The translations under genes were made by a program, and so were the position numbers. DNA of 64,000 bases from Malachius bipustulatus. Taxonomy: Eukaryota; Arthropoda; Insecta; Coleoptera; Melyridae. The notes below the pieces were generated by a model, which worked only from the letters and a program-made list of their open reading frames with translations, ran no database searches and was not told where the DNA came from. The DNA lies in assembly GCA_910589415.1 (NCBI GenBank), contig OU342632.1, positions 46,737,341-46,801,340 of the forward strand, in the 5' to 3' direction. Positions 62,111 through 64,000 of this stretch are shown one piece after another (the first letter of the stretch is position 1; the number at the start of each line of letters is the position of its first letter).

Positions 62111-62173
62111 CCAGACACTCCAGCACACTGATGAGCCCCAATAGGGTGAAACACGTGTCTGTGCTTGTTCTGG
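62111..62173 (+). ncRNA. Hammerhead ribozyme, intact
   Basis: Core CTGATGA is at 62128-62134. Stem II is GCCC/GGGT (62135-62138 with 62144-62147; one G/T wobble) with loop CAATA. GAAA is at 62148-62151. Stem III ACA/TGT (62151-62153 with 62156-62158) has a tight two-base loop. The GTC triplet ends at 62159. Stem I AGCACA/TGTGCT (62122-62127 with 62160-62165) is perfect, then CCAG/CTGG (62111-62114 with 62170-62173) closes after an internal loop. All core bases are present. Confidence 0.88.
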
Positions 62174-62234
62174 TACTCTGGTGGCTCTGTTGTTATTTGG
62201 ATGGAAGCTCTTTTGATTGAGTTTCAGGGACTGG

Positions 62235-62465
62235 CAGTGGCGGAGATTTTAGGGCTGTGCGGGGTTTTTTGCCCTTCATTTTCCGACACATCTTTTTTGA
62301 AACATCCAAAGCGAGTTTTTCATGATAAACGGTTCACGCTAGCAAACCAAGAGTACCTTTTTTGTGTAGAAAATATTGGCAGTTTAAAATGCACTTTTAA
62401 AATGTCAATTTAGACATTGGGGGAAAAACCTCACGCAACCCTAAAATCTCCACCACTGGCATATG
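62235..62465. repeat. 230-bp palindromic repeat, related to 3050-3190
   Basis: The ends are GGCAGTGGCGGAGATTTTAG and the inverse AAATCTCCACCACTGGC. The interior (TACCTTTTTTGTGTAGAAAA...) matches the stretch at 3050-3190, which has the same right end. It lies about 115 bp upstream of the splice acceptor of the CDK4/6 first coding exon. Confidence 0.65.
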
Positions 62466-62578
62466 TGTTATCAAGAAATTTTTGTTTATTTTCAAGCAAA
62501 AAAATCTGCGTATTTCATTTTTTTGCAATATTAAGATATACTCTTTGTATAGATAATGTAATTTATAATTCTTTTCAG

Positions 62579-62610
62579 GCTGGCTCTGATATAAAAATAA
62601 ATCCGCCACT
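62579..62610 (+). other. 5' UTR part of the CDK4/6 first coding exon
   Basis: Directly after the acceptor CTTTTCAG at 62571-62578 come 32 untranslated bases to the ATG. The acceptor implies an upstream non-coding exon, not firmly located. If the acceptor is not used, transcription could instead start nearby. Confidence 0.5.
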
Positions 62611-63203
62611 ATGACGCACATAATAAGATCTGAGGAGAACTGTTTCTATGAAGGATTCCATAAAATCGGACGCGGTAATATTATTAATGATCTAATAGAC
62701 TCATTCATTTTCACGCATGATCGTTTCCAGGCGCCTATGGCACAGTGTACCGGGCGTGCAACAAGAAAACCAACCAAGTGGTTGCCCTTAAGAAGATCTG
62801 TGTCCCCCTAGTCGAAGACGGCATCCCTTTCAACACCCTCCGTGAAGTTGCCTTGCTCAAGCAGCTCGCATCCGACGAGCATCCCAACATCGTTCGTCTT
62901 CTGGATATATGCCATGGGCAACAAGTGGAGCGGGAGCTGGTCATGTATCTCGTCTTTGAGCACATCGATCAGGATTTGGCGAATTACATCAACCAACATA
63001 CTCGCTCGGGAGGCTTCTCCACGTTGCAGATCAGGAATCTTTCGAGAGACATACTGAGCGGAGTGGATTTCATACACAGCAATAGAATAGTACATCGAGA
63101 TCTGAAGCCGCAGAACATATTGGTCACTCACGATGGGAGAGTTAAATTAGCCGATTTCGGGCTGGCGAAAACTTATGATTTCGAAATGAAGCTTACTTCT
63201 GTT
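62611..63203 (+). CDS. Cyclin-dependent kinase 4/6, N-terminal half (two coding exons; continues beyond window)
   Basis: Exon 62579-62674 follows TTTTCAG, has its ATG at 62611 and ends CGCG|GTAATA. A 56-bp intron follows, then exon 62731-63203, which ends before GTAAGT. The protein starts MTHIIRSEENCFYEGFHKIG. The joined codon completes the glycine loop GRGAYGTVY; VALKK carries the catalytic Lys; GIPFNTLREVALL is the cyclin-binding helix in the place of PSTAIRE. LVFEHIDQDLANYI, HRDLKPQN and DFGLAKTYDFEMKLTSV follow, up to the activation segment. The first part of helix C and the VFEHxDQDL stretch are typical of CDK4/6 rather than CDK1/2. With cyclin D it would phosphorylate Rb-family proteins and promote G1-S passage and growth (family knowledge). 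The C-lobe exons lie beyond 64000. Confidence 0.93.
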
Positions 63204-64000
63204 GTAAGTGATTTTCTTTTATTAAAAATGTGTACTTTTAACAAAAAATAACTTGCAAAAATTAAATTAATAAACAATTAATATAAATGAAGAGCAGTTG
63301 GAACGCAAAGTAATTAATGTTTAATGTTACATGTATTTTTCTGGAATGAGGTTTCAAGTCAAGGGTGAGTGTTTTTTATATTTTTAGTACATAAAAAAAG
63401 GATGAGTTAACTGTAAAAAGTAGAAAAGTAATGCTACTTTGAGGGTCCAGCAAAATAACACTCTTATGTCCGTATTCACAAAGACATAAAGGTGACATTA
63501 ATTTGACTTGTTAAATTTTTAATTCTGATAACTGATTGGCTACAAGTTTCTTTAGTAAGTTGAAGATAATCTAATGTACCCACTAATCTAAAGGCGAAAG
63601 GAGAATACCGTAGTTAATATTAAGTGCTCTGTTAACTAAAATATAATGAAAGCACATGAATTAATAGGTCAGATCAAAGAAAAATAATTATTGGTTAACA
63701 GATCTTTTATCAGTAATGTTGTATGGGTAGCTAATATTGGTATGTTCAAGATTCCAGAAACTATAAATCAATAATTGGTTTTCTAAACTTGTAAACTCAC
63801 TCAGTGTCAGTACCTGATCAATTCCTCATGATTCTGTGACTTATGTTTTTATTTTTAATATTATTTTATTTGTAGCTATACCGGAAATATTTGCGCAAAA
63901 AAATAAGGGGGTGATTCTACTTGATGAAATATTGCCAAAAGTACGAGTATCTATGATTTTGTATTCTAAAACTCACAAATAAGAAAGTTATGAAGCCCTC
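63204..64000. other. CDK4/6 intron
   Basis: AT-rich sequence after the donor GTAAGTGA, without a matching acceptor and kinase exon before the window ends. A scrap at 63468-63483 resembles the end of the MITE at 16222. Confidence 0.6.

Larger units (their letters stand above)
61693..62237. mobile_element. Inverted pair of hammerhead-bearing units
   Basis: Left arm 61693-61860 and right arm 62062-62237 are inverses, with shared CAACAACAGAGCCACCAGAGTA and the hammerhead region. The loop holds TTTATTCCTTTATTTATTAA...GCCTTTTCTCTCGTA (61868-61927). That segment is itself inverted to 61559-61620, which suggests a further partial copy next to the LINE 3' end. The arrangement resembles the head-to-head Penelope arms at 43 kb but with a different ribozyme sequence. 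Confidence 0.7.

Overview
The window is AT-rich eukaryotic DNA with short GC-rich exons, GT-AG introns and very dense transposon remains. Gene structure and transposon types point to an insect; the order cannot be settled from the sequence alone. Two host genes can be supported. (1) On the minus strand, positions 7544-19228 hold eleven frame-compatible exons giving the last 1174 residues of a single-pass membrane protein: a long proline/serine/threonine-rich ectodomain, an EGF-like module, a SEA domain, further EGF-like modules, a transmembrane helix and a cytoplasmic tail. Its 5' end lies upstream of 19228 and was not found. (2) On the plus strand, positions 62611-63203 hold the first two coding exons of a cyclin-dependent kinase of the CDK4/6 type, which continues past the right edge.

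Almost everything else is mobile DNA. Non-LTR retrotransposon (LINE) pieces lie near 6.4-6.7, 13.7-14.8, 16.9-17.8, 44.8-45.8, 46.7-47.6 and 60.4-61.5 kb, and a tRNA-derived SINE at 4.5-4.8 kb. Many long palindromes (foldback elements) start CAGGGTGT, end ACACCCTG and sit between TA dinucleotides. They are nested up to three deep at 50.6-52.5 kb and carry later insertions at 52.5-56.0 kb. Two elements with CCCA-type ends (54.3-55.7 and 56.4-57.3 kb) are filled with short self-complementary arrays.

The most interesting content is a scattered set of hammerhead self-cleaving ribozymes. (a) At 24472-25480, an inverted fragment and 2.2 direct tandem copies of a 433-bp unit, flanked by an exact 11-bp target-site duplication, carry two hammerheads with all core bases exactly 433 nt apart. 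This is the layout of a retrozyme or non-autonomous Penelope-like element. (b) At 42865-44145, two 616-bp arms form a near-perfect palindrome of the 3' end of a Penelope-like element (C-terminal end of the GIY-YIG protein), with a hammerhead-like motif in each arm. (c) At 50064-50124, a hammerhead sits in the loop of a ~310-bp foldback. (d) At 62111-62173, an intact hammerhead has a broken inverted partner at ~61.8 kb, just upstream of the CDK4/6 gene. The four loci have different stems and flanks, so at least four hammerhead-bearing lineages have been active here.

The long gene-free stretches (for example 28.4-31.6, 32.8-37.3, 38.3-41.3, 47.7-49.0 and 58.1-60.1 kb) show only AT-rich sequence with no supportable genes. 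No tRNA or rRNA genes or CRISPR arrays were seen.
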